Source of the DNA: CAXBBB01 sp963841855
Lineage (GTDB): Bacteria > Bacteroidota > Rhodothermia > Rhodothermales > BA12
Direction: 5' to 3'
Length of the DNA: 64,000 bases
Assembly: GCA_963841855.1 (NCBI GenBank)
Contig: CAWJEJ010000003.1
Span: 434,001-498,000 of the forward strand
Shown here: positions 41,815-51,046 of the stretch, in pieces
Layout of the letters: each line of letters starts with the position of its first letter
Numbering within the stretch: the stretch's first letter is position 1
Made by a program: the position numbers and the translations under genes
Notes under the pieces: generated by a model
The model's database searches: none
Seen by the model: only the letters and a program-made list of their open reading frames with translations
What the model was told of the DNA's origin: nothing

Positions 41815-44800
41815 ATGCGCCGCCTGCTACCGCTCCTGCTGTTCGCTCTTCTCGTCTCACCGGCTCAGGCTCAAGACGAGAACGCTCCGCCCACCGTCGA
41901 CAAGCTGAGCTACGACGCGCTGTCGTGGCGCAGCATCGGGCCCGCGTTCACGTCTGGCCGCGTCGCCGACATCGCGATCCACCCAGACGACAACGACACG
42001 TGGTTCGTGACCGTCGGCAGTGGCGGCGTGTGGAAAACCGAGAACAGCGGCACGACGTGGAAGTCCATCTTCGACGGCCAAGGCTCATACTCGACCGGCG
42101 CGATCGCGCTCGATCCGCAGAACCCCAACACGGTCTGGGTCGGCAGCGGCGAGGACGTGGGCGGGCGGCACGTCGGCTACGGCGACGGCATCTACCGCTC
42201 GACCGACGGCGGCGCGACGTGGCAGAACAAGGGCCTCAAGGAGAGCCAGCACCTATCGACGATCTGGGTGCATCCCAGCGATTCGGACGTCGTGCTCGTG
42301 GCTGCCCAAGGTCCGCTGTGGAGCAAAGGCGGCGAGAGGGGCATCTACCGCACGACCGACGGCGGCGAGACGTGGACGCGCACGCTGGGAGACGACGAGT
42401 GGACCGGCGCGACGGACCTGGTCGCCGATCCGCGCGACCCGGACGTGCTCTACGCGGCCACGTGGCAGCGGCACCGCAACGTGGCGGCCTATATGGGCGG
42501 CGGGCCCGGCTCGGGTTTGCACAAGAGCTTGGACGGCGGGCAGACGTGGACCAAGCTTTCGCGCGGGCTGCCCTCCAGCAACATGGGCAAAATCGGACTG
42601 GCGATCTCGCCCCAAAACCCGGACCGCATCTACGCCGCCATCGAACTCGACGGGCGGACAGGCGGCGTGTTCATGAGCGCGAACCGGGGCGCAAGCTGGA
42701 CCAAGATGTCCGACGCCGTCGCCGGGGGAACGGGGCCGCACTACTATCAGGAGTTGTACGCGTCGCCGCACTACGAAGGCCGCATCTACCTGATGGACGT
42801 GCGGATTCAGCAGTCCAACGACCACGGCGCCAACTTCGAGCGCGAGCGCAGCCAGTACAAGCACAGCGACAACCACGCGCTCGCCTTCCGCCCGGACGAC
42901 AAGGATTACCTGCTCGCCGGAACGGACGGCGGTCTTTACGAATCGTTCGATGGCGGCGAGACGTGGCGCTACGTCGCCAACCTGCCCGTCACGCAGTACT
43001 ACAAAGTCGCCGTAGACGACGCCGAGCCATTCTACAACGTATTCGGCGGGACGCAGGACAACGGCTCCCAGGGAGGTCCCTCACGGACCGACGCGCGGCA
43101 GGGCATCCGCAACGGCGATTGGTTCACCACGCTCGGCGGCGACGGACACCAGTCGGCGACCGAGCCGGGCAACCCGAACATCCTCTATGCTCAGTCGCAG
43201 CAGGGCAACCTGCACCGCGTCGACCGCATTACGGGCGAGTCGACGTTCATCCAGCCTCAGCCGGCGATGGGCCAGACCGAACGCTACAACTGGGACGCGC
43301 CGATCGTCGTCAGCCCGCACGACCCGGCGACGATCTACTTCGCCTCGCAGCGCGTCTGGAAGTCCAACGACCGGGGCGATAGCTGGACGGCGATCTCGGG
43401 CGATCTGTCGCGCAACCAGGAGCGCTTCGAGCTTCCGATCATGGGACGCGTCCAGAGCTACGACAACGCGTGGGACTTGTACGCGATGTCGGTCTACAAC
43501 ACGATCTCGTCGGTCGATGTGTCGCCCCAGGATGCCAACCTGGTCTATGTGGGCACGGACGACGGGCTGATTCAGATCACCGAGAACGGCGGCCAGACGT
43601 GGCGGCGCGTCGACGTGGGCAGTATCGATGGGGTGCCTGCGATGGCGTTCGTCAACCACGTCTATCCGGACCGGCACGACGCCAACGTCGTGTTTGCCGC
43701 ACTCGACAATCACAAGAACGGCGACCTCAAACCGTGCCTGATCCGCAGCGACGACAAGGGCCGCTCGTGGGAGCTGATGATCGACGGCTTGCCCGAGCGC
43801 ACACTCGTTTGGCGCATCGTCCAGGACGATCAGAAGCCCTCTCTGGTGTTCGCCGGGACCGAGAACGGCGTCTTCTTCTCGCCCAACCGGGGCGGCCAGT
43901 GGATCGAGTTGGACGGCGACATGCCGACGATTTCGACGCGCGACCTGGCGATCCAGCGCCGCGAAGACGACTTGGTTGCGGCCACGTTCGGCAGGGGCTT
44001 CCTGATCCTCGACGACTACGCCCCGCTGCGCGAGATGACCGATCAAGTCCTCGCCCGGCCCGGTCACCTGTTCCAACTGCGTGACGCCAAGCTGTTTCGC
44101 CAGCGCAGCGTCACCAATAGCTCGCAGGGCGACGACTACTACTCGGCGCCCAATCCCGACTTCGGCGCCGTCTTCACCTACTACCTGCGCGACGGCTACG
44201 AGAGCAGCAAATCTCAGCGCCGTAGCGCCGAGAAGGAGGTCGAGGACGATGCCGACGTGCCCTTCCCCGGCTGGGACGCCTTGGAAGCCGAGCGCAACGA
44301 GAAGTCTGACAAAGTCCAACTCGTCATCCGCGACAGCCGAGGCGACATCGCCGCGCGCGTCGATGGGCGTTCGTCCAAAGGTCTGCACCGCGTCGCGTGG
44401 GATCTCGAACGCGACGCCCTGGGGCCGATCACGCCCGGTGAGTCTTCCCGTGTGAGCGGCTTTATGGTCGAGCCGGGATCGTACTCGGCGACGCTCGTCC
44501 GCACGTCCGATGGAGCCGAAACGACACTCTCGGGTCCGGTTTCGTTCGGCGTCGTGCCGCTGCGCGACGGAGCGCTGCCGTCGGCTCCGGTCGCCACGCT
44601 CGAAGCGTTCCGCGAGCAGATGGAAACGCTGATGACCGACATGACGCTGTTCGGCAACGCGCTCGACCGCGCCGAGGACCGAGCCGATGCCCTGCGCGCC
44701 GCCCACGACCGCGCCCGCCGCCCCGACGCAGGTCTGGCCGCCCGCATCGTCGCGTTGGACAACCGCCTGGGCGAACTCGACCTCAAGCTGAGCGGCTACG

Positions 44801-45039
44801 ACGCCAAAGACGCCGTCGGCGAGCGCAACCCGCCGTCGATTCAGTCGCGAATGTTCGTGGGCTATCGGGGCCTGAGCACGCAGCACGGACCCACTGCGCT
44901 GCACCGCGAGTCAGTCGCGATGGCTGAGCAGGGGCTGGCCGACGCACGTGCCGAGTTGGACGCCATCGCTCAAGAGATCGCAGCCGTCGCCAGTCAGCTT
45001 CCGGCTACCGGCGCCCCCGTCGTCGATCTGGGCGACTGA
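41815..45039 (+). CDS. Large secreted BNR/VPS10-type propeller protein
   Basis: 1074 aa with a signal peptide (LLPLLLFALLVSPAQAQ). Many copies of the Asp-box type motif occur, e.g. YRSTDGGATW, YRTTDGGETW, HKSLDGGQTW, YESFDGGETW and WKSNDRGDSW, spaced as blades of two propellers up to residue ~740. A helical C-terminal region (~920-1060) follows. The family (often annotated as VPS10/sortilin or glycosyl hydrolase) is widespread in Rhodothermota, Bacteroidota and Acidobacteria and commonly binds or processes peptides; catalysis is not shown. It is a single-gene unit. Confidence 0.9.
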   Translation: MRRLLPLLLFALLVSPAQAQDENAPPTVDKLSYDALSWRSIGPAFTSGRVADIAIHPDDNDTWFVTVGSGGVWKTENSGTTWKSIFDGQGSYSTGAIALDPQNPNTVWVGSGEDVGGRHVGYGDGIYRSTDGGATWQNKGLKESQHLSTIWVHPSDSDVVLVAAQGPLWSKGGERGIYRTTDGGETWTRTLGDDEWTGATDLVADPRDPDVLYAATWQRHRNVAAYMGGGPGSGLHKSLDGGQTWTKLSRGLPSSNMGKIGLAISPQNPDRIYAAIELDGRTGGVFMSANRGASWTKMSDAVAGGTGPHYYQELYASPHYEGRIYLMDVRIQQSNDHGANFERERSQYKHSDNHALAFRPDDKDYLLAGTDGGLYESFDGGETWRYVANLPVTQYYKVAVDDAEPFYNVFGGTQDNGSQGGPSRTDARQGIRNGDWFTTLGGDGHQSATEPGNPNILYAQSQQGNLHRVDRITGESTFIQPQPAMGQTERYNWDAPIVVSPHDPATIYFASQRVWKSNDRGDSWTAISGDLSRNQERFELPIMGRVQSYDNAWDLYAMSVYNTISSVDVSPQDANLVYVGTDDGLIQITENGGQTWRRVDVGSIDGVPAMAFVNHVYPDRHDANVVFAALDNHKNGDLKPCLIRSDDKGRSWELMIDGLPERTLVWRIVQDDQKPSLVFAGTENGVFFSPNRGGQWIELDGDMPTISTRDLAIQRREDDLVAATFGRGFLILDDYAPLREMTDQVLARPGHLFQLRDAKLFRQRSVTNSSQGDDYYSAPNPDFGAVFTYYLRDGYESSKSQRRSAEKEVEDDADVPFPGWDALEAERNEKSDKVQLVIRDSRGDIAARVDGRSSKGLHRVAWDLERDALGPITPGESSRVSGFMVEPGSYSATLVRTSDGAETTLSGPVSFGVVPLRDGALPSAPVATLEAFREQMETLMTDMTLFGNALDRAEDRADALRAAHDRARRPDAGLAARIVALDNRLGELDLKLSGYDAKDAVGERNPPSIQSRMFVGYRGLSTQHGPTALHRESVAMAEQGLADARAELDAIAQEIAAVASQLPATGAPVVDLGD

Positions 45040-45045
45040 CCAACG

Positions 45046-45088
45046 CGCGCGAGCCGGACAGATTTCAGCGTCCTGCCCGGCTCGCGCG
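45046..45088. terminator. GC-rich hairpin between convergent genes
   Basis: CGCGCGAGCCGG (45046-45057) pairs with CCGGCTCGCGCG (45077-45088). It lies between the stop of the propeller gene and the end of the minus-strand PPOX-like pseudogene, so it may serve both. There is no U-run. Confidence 0.5.
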
Positions 45089-45110
45089 TGCTGATTGTAT
45101 CGGTCAGGGG

Positions 45111-45690
45111 CTATACCGCCGCTGATGCGTCGCTTTCCAGGTTGACTTTGGCGTTCTCGCCCGTGCCGGCGTGCCCACTGCTCAACATGCCTTCGGCGAG
45201 CCCGATTCCCAGGCCGACGGCGCCGAGTCCCGTCCCAATACTCGGCGCCGTTGGCATCGACGCGGAGCAGCACGAGTTTCGGGCCGTCTTTGCCGCCGGG
45301 AAACCAGGCGTTGAGTTCGGGCTGCCACAACTCGTCGATCTCGGCGCGGTCGCGGTTCACCTGCGCCGTACCGCGAATCGAGACGGCGGCCTTCTGATCG
45401 TTGCCTAGAAAGCCGAGATTGACGTGCGGATCAGGCCCGATGTCCTCGACCTTGCGCGACTGTCGGTAGGTGAAGAATCACAGCGTGCCATCGAACTCGT
45501 CGCGCAGAGGCCAGCGTGCTGGGCGCGTGATCCTCGTGCCGTCGGCGCGTCGCGTCGTCATCGTGCACAGGCGTACAGGCGTACGCCCTCGATCAGATTG
45601 CCGATCTTCCCAATGTTGCCGCGATACTCGTCGTATCCGGTCGGTTGGTATTCGTGTGAGCCTGCCAGGGTGGTCGCTAGGGAAGGAGTG
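45111..45690 (-). pseudogene. Pyridoxamine-phosphate-oxidase-like general stress protein, decayed
   Basis: Reading the minus strand, fragments of one flavin-binding split-barrel protein appear in order: YQPTGYDEYRGNIGKIGNLI and EGVRLYA, then MTTRRADGTRITRPARWPL with FDGTL, a TGA where Trp is expected, FFTYRQSRKVEDIGPDPHV, DELWQPELNAWFPGGKDGP, and finally EGMLSSGHAGTGENAKVNLE with stop at 45111. At least two frameshifts (near 45565 and 45230) and one in-frame stop interrupt it. The intact family binds FMN and is stress-induced in other bacteria. The 5' end is not clear and no start codon can be fixed. Confidence 0.75.
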
Positions 45691-45829
45691 AGAGGGTCGG
45701 TTTGGAGTCTCTAGCAGCAGGCCCGAGCGGACAGTTTTCATCGGCGGTTGGATCCGGCAACGACGTTGGCACTGCATCTAGATCGTAACTGAAGCGTCGA
45801 ACCAGCAGGCTCCCACCTCTTCCTCTTCT

Positions 45830-46675
45830 ATGGCAACCGCTCCTCTCCACCGCACAGCCGCTGTACTCTCCGATCCGGTTCGCCTGCGGGCGCTGCGCCG
45901 GAGCGGGCTGCTCGATCCGTCGGCCGATGCGGTCTTCGATCGCTACACGCGCCTGGCCACGCGCCTGCTCGGCACGCCCGTCGCCCTGCTCTCGCTCGTC
46001 GAGCCCGAACGCCAGACGTTCAAGAGCCGGGTCGGGCTGGACGTGCAGTCGACGCCGCTTTCGCACTCGTTCTGCCAGCACGTCGTCCACAGCGATGCGA
46101 CGTTCGTAGTCGAAGACGCGCGCGAGCATCCGCTGGTGAAAGCCAACGAGGCCATCGCTGATCTGGGCGTCGTGGCCTATGCCGGAGCGCCCGTCCACGC
46201 GCCGGACGGTGAGGCGTTGGGGTCGTTCTGCGCCATCGCCAGCCAGCCCCGCGTCTGGACCGATGACGACGTGCGCATAATCGAGGAGCTAGCCGCTGCC
46301 GTCTCAGCCGAAATCGGATTGCGGATGCGTGTGCGCCGGTCCACTATCCTGGCTCGAGCCGCTCTGCTCGCCTGGATCGCAGCAGACGACCAAGGCACCG
46401 TCCACGAAACGAGCGCGTCGTGGCTCCAACTCGTTGGGCGCTCGTCCGCCGCAAACGCCGACTCCGGATGGACCGCAGCGCTGCACCCCGATGATCGCGA
46501 GCGCGTCGCTCAGGTGTGGCAGGCCGCCGCCGCCGAGCACGTGTCGTGCGTGATCGACTGCCGATTGGTTGCTGGCAGCGCAGCGACACGCGCCGTTCGC
46601 TTGTACGGAGCCCCCGAATGGGCGGCGAATGGTACATTCACCGAGTACGTGGGTGCGTTCGTAGACGCAAGTTGA
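45830..46675 (+). CDS. GAF-PAS protein, copy 1
   Basis: 281 aa. Residues ~35-170 are a GAF domain (RLATRLLGTPVALLSLVEPE, SHSFCQHVVHSDATFVVEDA, YAGAPVHAPDGEALGSFCAI), the GAF type common before histidine kinases. The last ~100 residues look like a PAS domain (ASWLQLVGRS, GWTAALHPDDRERVAQVWQA). There is no output domain, so it probably works as a ligand or redox sensor through partners. It shares 139 identical bases (45865-46003) with the gene at 46765. Confidence 0.82.
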   Translation: MATAPLHRTAAVLSDPVRLRALRRSGLLDPSADAVFDRYTRLATRLLGTPVALLSLVEPERQTFKSRVGLDVQSTPLSHSFCQHVVHSDATFVVEDAREHPLVKANEAIADLGVVAYAGAPVHAPDGEALGSFCAIASQPRVWTDDDVRIIEELAAAVSAEIGLRMRVRRSTILARAALLAWIAADDQGTVHETSASWLQLVGRSSAANADSGWTAALHPDDRERVAQVWQAAAAEHVSCVIDCRLVAGSAATRAVRLYGAPEWAANGTFTEYVGAFVDAS

Positions 46676-46764
46676 TAGCGCGCACGTTCGCATGTTTGAC
46701 CTACGCGTCGTGAGGCTCCGCTCCGACCGCCACATACGCCCTACTTCCCTCAGTGCCACATCCC

Positions 46765-47607
46765 ATGGCGATCGATACGCCTCAGCCTCCTGCTGCACTC
46801 TCCGATCCGGTTCGCCTGCGGGCGCTGCGCCGGAGCGGGCTGCTCGATCCGTCGGCCGATGCGGTCTTCGATCGCTACACGCGCCTGGCCACGCGCCTGC
46901 TCGGCACGCCCGTCGCCCTGCTCTCGCTCGTCGAGTCCAACCGGCAGACGACGCTCAGTATCGTAGGCGCCGAACTGAAACAGGCTCCGCTCTCGCACTC
47001 GTTTTGCCAGCACGTCGTTGCGGGCGACGCGCCGCTCGTGATCGACGATGCACCAACGCACCCGCTGGGCAAGACCAACGGCGCCGTCGCCGACTATGGG
47101 GTGCAAGCCTACGCCGGCGCCCCCGTCCGGGGGCCGGGCGGCGAGGCACTGGGTTCGTTCTGCGTCGTCAGTGACGTGCCACGCACCTGGACCGAAAGCG
47201 ACATTCGCGTGATCGAAGAGCTGGCCGCCGCCATCTCCGACGAAATCAGCCTGCGCATGCGCGAGCGCCGCACGACGGCTCTTACCGATGCAGCAACGCT
47301 CGCCACGATCGCAGCCGACGACCAAGGCGCCGTGTTCGACGTCAGCCTCTCGTGGAAGCGTTTGACCGGGCGCATGATGGACCAGAGCGCGGGCAACCGG
47401 TGGATCGACGCGCTGCACGCCGACGACCGCTCCCGCACGGCCGAGGCATGGCAAGCCGCGGTCGGCAAGCGTCTGGCGTGCACGCTCGACTGCCATCTGA
47501 TCGGCGAAGACGGAGAGTCGCATCCGGCTCGGCTGTACGGCGCTCCCGTCTGGGCCGAGACCGGTACGTTTACCGAATACGTCGGCGCCTTCACCGCCAG
47601 AGCGTGA
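46765..47607 (+). CDS. GAF-PAS protein, copy 2
   Basis: 280 aa from ATG 46765; an in-frame GTG at 46753 would add four residues. It has the same architecture as the gene before it: GAF (SHSFCQHVVAGDAPLVIDDA, YAGAPVRGPGGEALGSFCVV) then PAS-like (FDVSLSWKRLTGRM, RWIDALHADDRSRTAEAWQA). The 5' part is identical at base level to copy 1 for 139 bases, whereas the rest has diverged strongly. A tandem duplication with later gene conversion is the simplest reading. Confidence 0.82.
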   Translation: MAIDTPQPPAALSDPVRLRALRRSGLLDPSADAVFDRYTRLATRLLGTPVALLSLVESNRQTTLSIVGAELKQAPLSHSFCQHVVAGDAPLVIDDAPTHPLGKTNGAVADYGVQAYAGAPVRGPGGEALGSFCVVSDVPRTWTESDIRVIEELAAAISDEISLRMRERRTTALTDAATLATIAADDQGAVFDVSLSWKRLTGRMMDQSAGNRWIDALHADDRSRTAEAWQAAVGKRLACTLDCHLIGEDGESHPARLYGAPVWAETGTFTEYVGAFTARA

Positions 47608-47726
47608 CACTCGAATCGGAAGAGCACGATACGAGCGGCGAGTGGAGCCGGCCGCGTAACAGCTGAGGGGAACGGCGGATCGTTGGGAACGGTGAGCAGC
47701 TTTCCAACCACCAACCCCTCAATCTC

Positions 47727-48902
47727 ATGAAAGCGCTCACCTGGCACGGCCAAGGCGACGTCCGCGTCGACACGCACCCCGACCCCGAAATCCAACACCC
47801 GCGCGACGCCATCGTCCGCATCACGTCGACCGCCATCTGCGGCTCGGACTTGCACCTCTACGACGGCTACGTGCCGATGATGAAAGAGGGCGACATCATC
47901 GGGCACGAGCCGATGGGCATTGTCGAGGAGGTCGGATCAGGCGTGACCAATCTCAAGAAGGGCGACCGCGTCGTGATCCCGTTCACGATCTCGTGCGGCA
48001 GCTGCTGGTTCTGCGAGAAGACGATGTTCTCGCTGTGCGACGAGTCCAATCCCAAGCCCGAAAACGCGCGCGCGCAGATGGGCCACTCTCCCGCAGGAGT
48101 CTATGGCTACTCGCACCTGCTGGGCGGCATTCCGGGCGGACAGGCCGAACTGCTGCGCGTGCCCTATGCCGACGTTGGCCCGATCAAAGTGCCGGACGCG
48201 CTCACGGACGAGCAAGCGCTCTTCCTCTCGGACATCTTCCCGACCGGCTACATGGCCGCCGAGAACGCCGAAATCGAGCCGGGCGATACGGTCGCCGTCT
48301 GGGGCTGCGGCCCGGTCGGTCAGTTCGCGATCCAGAGTGCGTGGATGATGGGTGCAGGCCGCGTCATCGCGATCGACCAGGTGCCCGAACGCCTGGCGAT
48401 GGCTCGGACGCACGGACGCGCCGAAACGATCGACTTCTCGGCCGACGACGTCGACGTGTACGAGACGCTGATGGAGATGACGGACGGACGCGGACCGGAC
48501 CGCTGCATCGACGCCGTCGGAGCCGAGTCGCACGCCGCCAACGATGCCAAGGCGCTGGTCGACAAGGCCAAAGCTGCCGTTCACCTGCAAACCGATCACC
48601 CGTACGTGCTCCAGCAGGCGATCCGCAGCTGCCGCAAAGGAGGCACGATCTCGGTCCCCGGCGTCTACGCGACCGCGGTCACGATCCCCTTCGGTGCCGC
48701 GATGAACAAGGGGCTGACGTTCAAGATGGGCCAGACGCACGTCCAGCGCTACCTCGACCCGCTGATGCGAAAGATCATCGATGGCGACATCGACCCGTCG
48801 TTCGTGATCACGCACACGGCCCCGCTGAGCGACGCGCCCAAGATGTACGACACGTTTCGAGACAAGAAGGACGACTGCATCAAGGTCGTCCTCAAACCGT
48901 GA
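47727..48902 (+). CDS. Zinc-dependent alcohol dehydrogenase (formaldehyde-dehydrogenase-like)
   Basis: 391 aa MDR-family enzyme. The catalytic zinc ligands are in AICGSDLHLYDG (Cys) and GHEPMGIVEEVG (His, Glu); the structural zinc site CGSCWFCEKTMFSLC is an exact C-x2-C-x2-C-x7-C. The NAD-binding fold shows VWGCGPVGQFAIQ. The insert GHSPAGVYGYSHLLGGIPGG and LSDIFPTGYMAAENA are typical of the glutathione-independent formaldehyde dehydrogenase group. Substrate is unproven. It is followed by a 19-bp perfect hairpin. Confidence 0.92.
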   Translation: MKALTWHGQGDVRVDTHPDPEIQHPRDAIVRITSTAICGSDLHLYDGYVPMMKEGDIIGHEPMGIVEEVGSGVTNLKKGDRVVIPFTISCGSCWFCEKTMFSLCDESNPKPENARAQMGHSPAGVYGYSHLLGGIPGGQAELLRVPYADVGPIKVPDALTDEQALFLSDIFPTGYMAAENAEIEPGDTVAVWGCGPVGQFAIQSAWMMGAGRVIAIDQVPERLAMARTHGRAETIDFSADDVDVYETLMEMTDGRGPDRCIDAVGAESHAANDAKALVDKAKAAVHLQTDHPYVLQQAIRSCRKGGTISVPGVYATAVTIPFGAAMNKGLTFKMGQTHVQRYLDPLMRKIIDGDIDPSFVITHTAPLSDAPKMYDTFRDKKDDCIKVVLKP

Positions 48903-48923
48903 CGACTCTGCGTGAGTAAAGAG

Positions 48924-48968
48924 ACAGAGAGCCAACCGCCGCGCACGATGCGGCGGTTGGCTCTCTGT
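48924..48968 (+). terminator. 19-bp perfect hairpin after the alcohol dehydrogenase
   Basis: 48924-48942 (ACAGAGAGCCAACCGCCGC) is the exact reverse complement of 48950-48968, with a 7-base loop, 21 bases after the stop. There is no strong T-run (ATTTCGC), so it may act with Rho or as an mRNA stabiliser. The next 160 bases up to 49130 hold no gene. Confidence 0.65.
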
Positions 48969-49130
48969 ATTTCGCGCTGGTCGCTTCGTCCCGGAGGCTG
49001 TCTACGCGGAGAGGAACGGGGCTGCGGGCGGTTCCGAATCTGCTTGCCCGCGCCGCCCTCCCTTCGGCGACGCTCAGGGCAGGCTACTCTTGCCTGCCGC
49101 ATCCCTCACAGACAGTCTCCCACGTTTCAC

Positions 49131-49619
49131 ATGCCTTCGCTGCTCCGCTGGCTGTCCGACCTGGTCGGTTCGATCTATTTCCTCCAGGTGATCTGGACGC
49201 CGATCAAGCAGGTGCTCAGACTAGACCACCAGTCGCGCGCCGATAGCGCGACGGCTCGCCTGCTCATGAAGCGCCGACCGGTCGCGCTCGGCCCGCCGCT
49301 CGAACCCGTCTTCCGGTTCGTCGGCGCGGCTCCGAGTGGTGGAGGCGTCAGGGCGCTGTTCGTCAACGAGGGAGCGGGCGTGACCGAAGTCTCCATAGTC
49401 TCCGTCGGAGCGGCCGGAGACGCGGTTCATCCGTCCGACCGAATTGAGGCCGGAGCGTCAGGCTGGGTCGACTTGAAGGTAACGGAGCAGGCGCGCGAGG
49501 TGCCGTTCGAGCTGGCCTACACGGACGCAGCGGGCATGCGGCAGTCGCAGCCGTTCGTTTTTCTGGCGCTCGATATGCGCGTCGAAGCCGTCGACGTGTT
49601 GGCTGTGGGGAGACGCTAG
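49131..49619 (+). CDS. Hypothetical protein, 162 aa
   Basis: The ATG at 49131 (MPSLLRWLSDLVGSIYFLQV) is chosen because the open frame upstream runs through a hairpin and low-complexity DNA. The N terminus is a hydrophobic-amphipathic stretch that may touch the membrane; residues ~70-160 look like a beta-sandwich (VRALFVNEGAGVTEVSIVS, GASGWVDLKV). No named family recognised. Its stop overlaps the TerB-like gene on the other strand by four bases. Confidence 0.6.
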   Translation: MPSLLRWLSDLVGSIYFLQVIWTPIKQVLRLDHQSRADSATARLLMKRRPVALGPPLEPVFRFVGAAPSGGGVRALFVNEGAGVTEVSIVSVGAAGDAVHPSDRIEAGASGWVDLKVTEQAREVPFELAYTDAAGMRQSQPFVFLALDMRVEAVDVLAVGRR

Positions 49620-49990
49620 GCTGACGGCTCGCTCGTCCACGCGTTGCGCAGGTGGGCGATGTAGTCGCGTTCAAGCGCCACCACTTCGCCGTCTGCCTCG
49701 GCGATGCCGACGAGATCTTCGAGGATCGTCGAGCGCGTATCGGCGTCGAGGGCTTTGCCCAGCGTTTCGATGATCGTCTCCAACCGCTCGCGCGACGGGT
49801 TGTTGAAATACGTCATCGACGCCTCGCGCAGCACGTGCTGGAGCATCGCCGGGTCGCGGTTGGGCTGCCATTTGTACAGGCGAGCCACGATCTCCTGCAT
49901 TTCGGCGCTGTCGAGGTCGGCGTCGGCTCCGTATGCCAGGCCCAGATAAAGAACGGCGAGATCGTGCAGGTGGGCGATAGAGACAGACAT
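49616..49990 (-). CDS. TerB-like helical protein
   Basis: 124 aa. AVLYLGLAYGADADLDSAEM followed by VARLYKWQP and DLVGIAEADGEVVALERDYI are the two metal-binding Asp/Glu helix pairs of TerB-type (tellurite resistance/DjlA) domains. Such domains sit in stress and envelope systems; there are no other ter genes nearby. The start at 49990 gives MSVSIAHLHDLAV. Confidence 0.7.
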   Translation of the reverse strand: MSVSIAHLHDLAVLYLGLAYGADADLDSAEMQEIVARLYKWQPNRDPAMLQHVLREASMTYFNNPSRERLETIIETLGKALDADTRSTILEDLVGIAEADGEVVALERDYIAHLRNAWTSEPSA

Positions 49991-50145
49991 GGCAGAGACG
50001 TACGCAGGAAGAGGATGAGCGCGTTTACCAAACGGCGACGCGCAAAGTTCTACCACCAAGATCGACGGCAGCGTAACCGATGAAGCGGCGGTGGAATCCC
50101 AACGCGCGCCCGCCACGTTTCGCACGCAACCAACTCTTTTTCGCT

Positions 50146-50763
50146 ATGCGCCGCTCCTTCTGGCTCCTCGCCGCCGCTTTCGTGCTGACCGCTTTCGCGC
50201 CCTCAGCCGTCACCAAGCAGACGCCGCTTCCGATCGGAAGCGCGCTTCCCCAGGCCGCCACGGCCATGACGGGCGTCGACGGCGCCGCTCACACGCTGGG
50301 AGGGACGGCCGGCAGCGGCGGCCTGCTCGTCATCTTCGGCGCCAACACGTGTCCGTTCGTGCTGGCGTGGCAAGACCGCTTCGCTCCCATCGCCGCCCGC
50401 GCATCGGCCCAAGGCGTCGGTACGATCATCGTCAACAGCAACCTCGCCTTTCGCGACGACGATGACTCGCCCGCCGCCATGCGCGCCCACGCCCGGACGC
50501 ACGGCTACACCGTCCCTTACGTGATGGATGCCGGAACGGCCATTGCCGACGCATTCGGCGCCACACGTACGCCTGAAGTCTTTCTGTTCGACGGAGACAA
50601 AAAACTGGTCTATCGCGGCGCCATCGACGACAACGCCCGCGACGCAGCCAAGGTGACGCAGCCGTTTCTGCTCGAAGCGCTCGAAGCGTTGCAGGGCGAA
50701 ATCATGCCCGAACCCCAGGTGACGCGCTCTATCGGATGCACGATCAAGCGCGTGTCCGACTGA
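50146..50763 (+). CDS. Exported thioredoxin-fold redoxin
   Basis: 205 aa with a signal peptide (SFWLLAAAFVLTAFAPSAV). The thioredoxin fold carries IFGANTCPFVLAWQDRF with one Cys in the active-site position and no second Cys beside it, then VPYVMDAGTAIADAFGATRT, PEVFLFDGDKKLVYRGAIDD and, near the C terminus, SIGCTIKR with a second Cys. This arrangement is typical of the AhpC/TSA-like redoxin family of unknown substrate found in Bacteroidota. The protein is periplasmic. Confidence 0.88.
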   Translation: MRRSFWLLAAAFVLTAFAPSAVTKQTPLPIGSALPQAATAMTGVDGAAHTLGGTAGSGGLLVIFGANTCPFVLAWQDRFAPIAARASAQGVGTIIVNSNLAFRDDDDSPAAMRAHARTHGYTVPYVMDAGTAIADAFGATRTPEVFLFDGDKKLVYRGAIDDNARDAAKVTQPFLLEALEALQGEIMPEPQVTRSIGCTIKRVSD

Positions 50764-51046
50764 TCCCGATCCAGATTGCGTGACTCAGCCCACGTTGACA
50801 TCCGACTCAATTCGCTTCTGCGGCGCGCTCGTGTGTTCTGCCGCGTTGCCCTGCATCGCCGGGGGTATACCCCTTCGCCCTACTGCGTGACCTCCTACGT
50901 CGGTTCGGACACGTCACAGACCGCGCAGCCGCGCTCATAGTCACTCCGTCTCGCTGGTTGCCGACGCGGTTTGGGTAAATCGCACGGCAGGCTGGGGATC
51001 GCCTCTCGGTCTCGGCGTAGGTTTAAGGCGATCCACACTTCTGCCT

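Noticed and set aside
43081..44904. 607-codon open frame on the minus strand inside the propeller gene
   Set aside because: It is antisense to a well-supported secreted protein with signal peptide and repeated Asp-box motifs; long antisense frames are common in GC-rich DNA and this one shows no family motif.
48997..49110. GC-rich stretch after the alcohol dehydrogenase with CTCAGGGCAGGC-like words, considered as a small RNA or repeat
   Set aside because: No stable hairpin beyond short stems, no second copy in the window and no promoter or terminator pair.
48912..49130. N-terminal extension of the 162-residue hypothetical protein through the 19-bp hairpin
   Set aside because: The extension would translate a terminator-like hairpin and low-complexity DNA; the ATG at 49131 begins a plausible helix.
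50862..50873. GGGGTATACCCC palindrome upstream of the Nudix gene, resembling a CsoR-type metal operator
   Set aside because: It is 174 bases from the nearest start, single copy, and no copper or CsoR gene is near.
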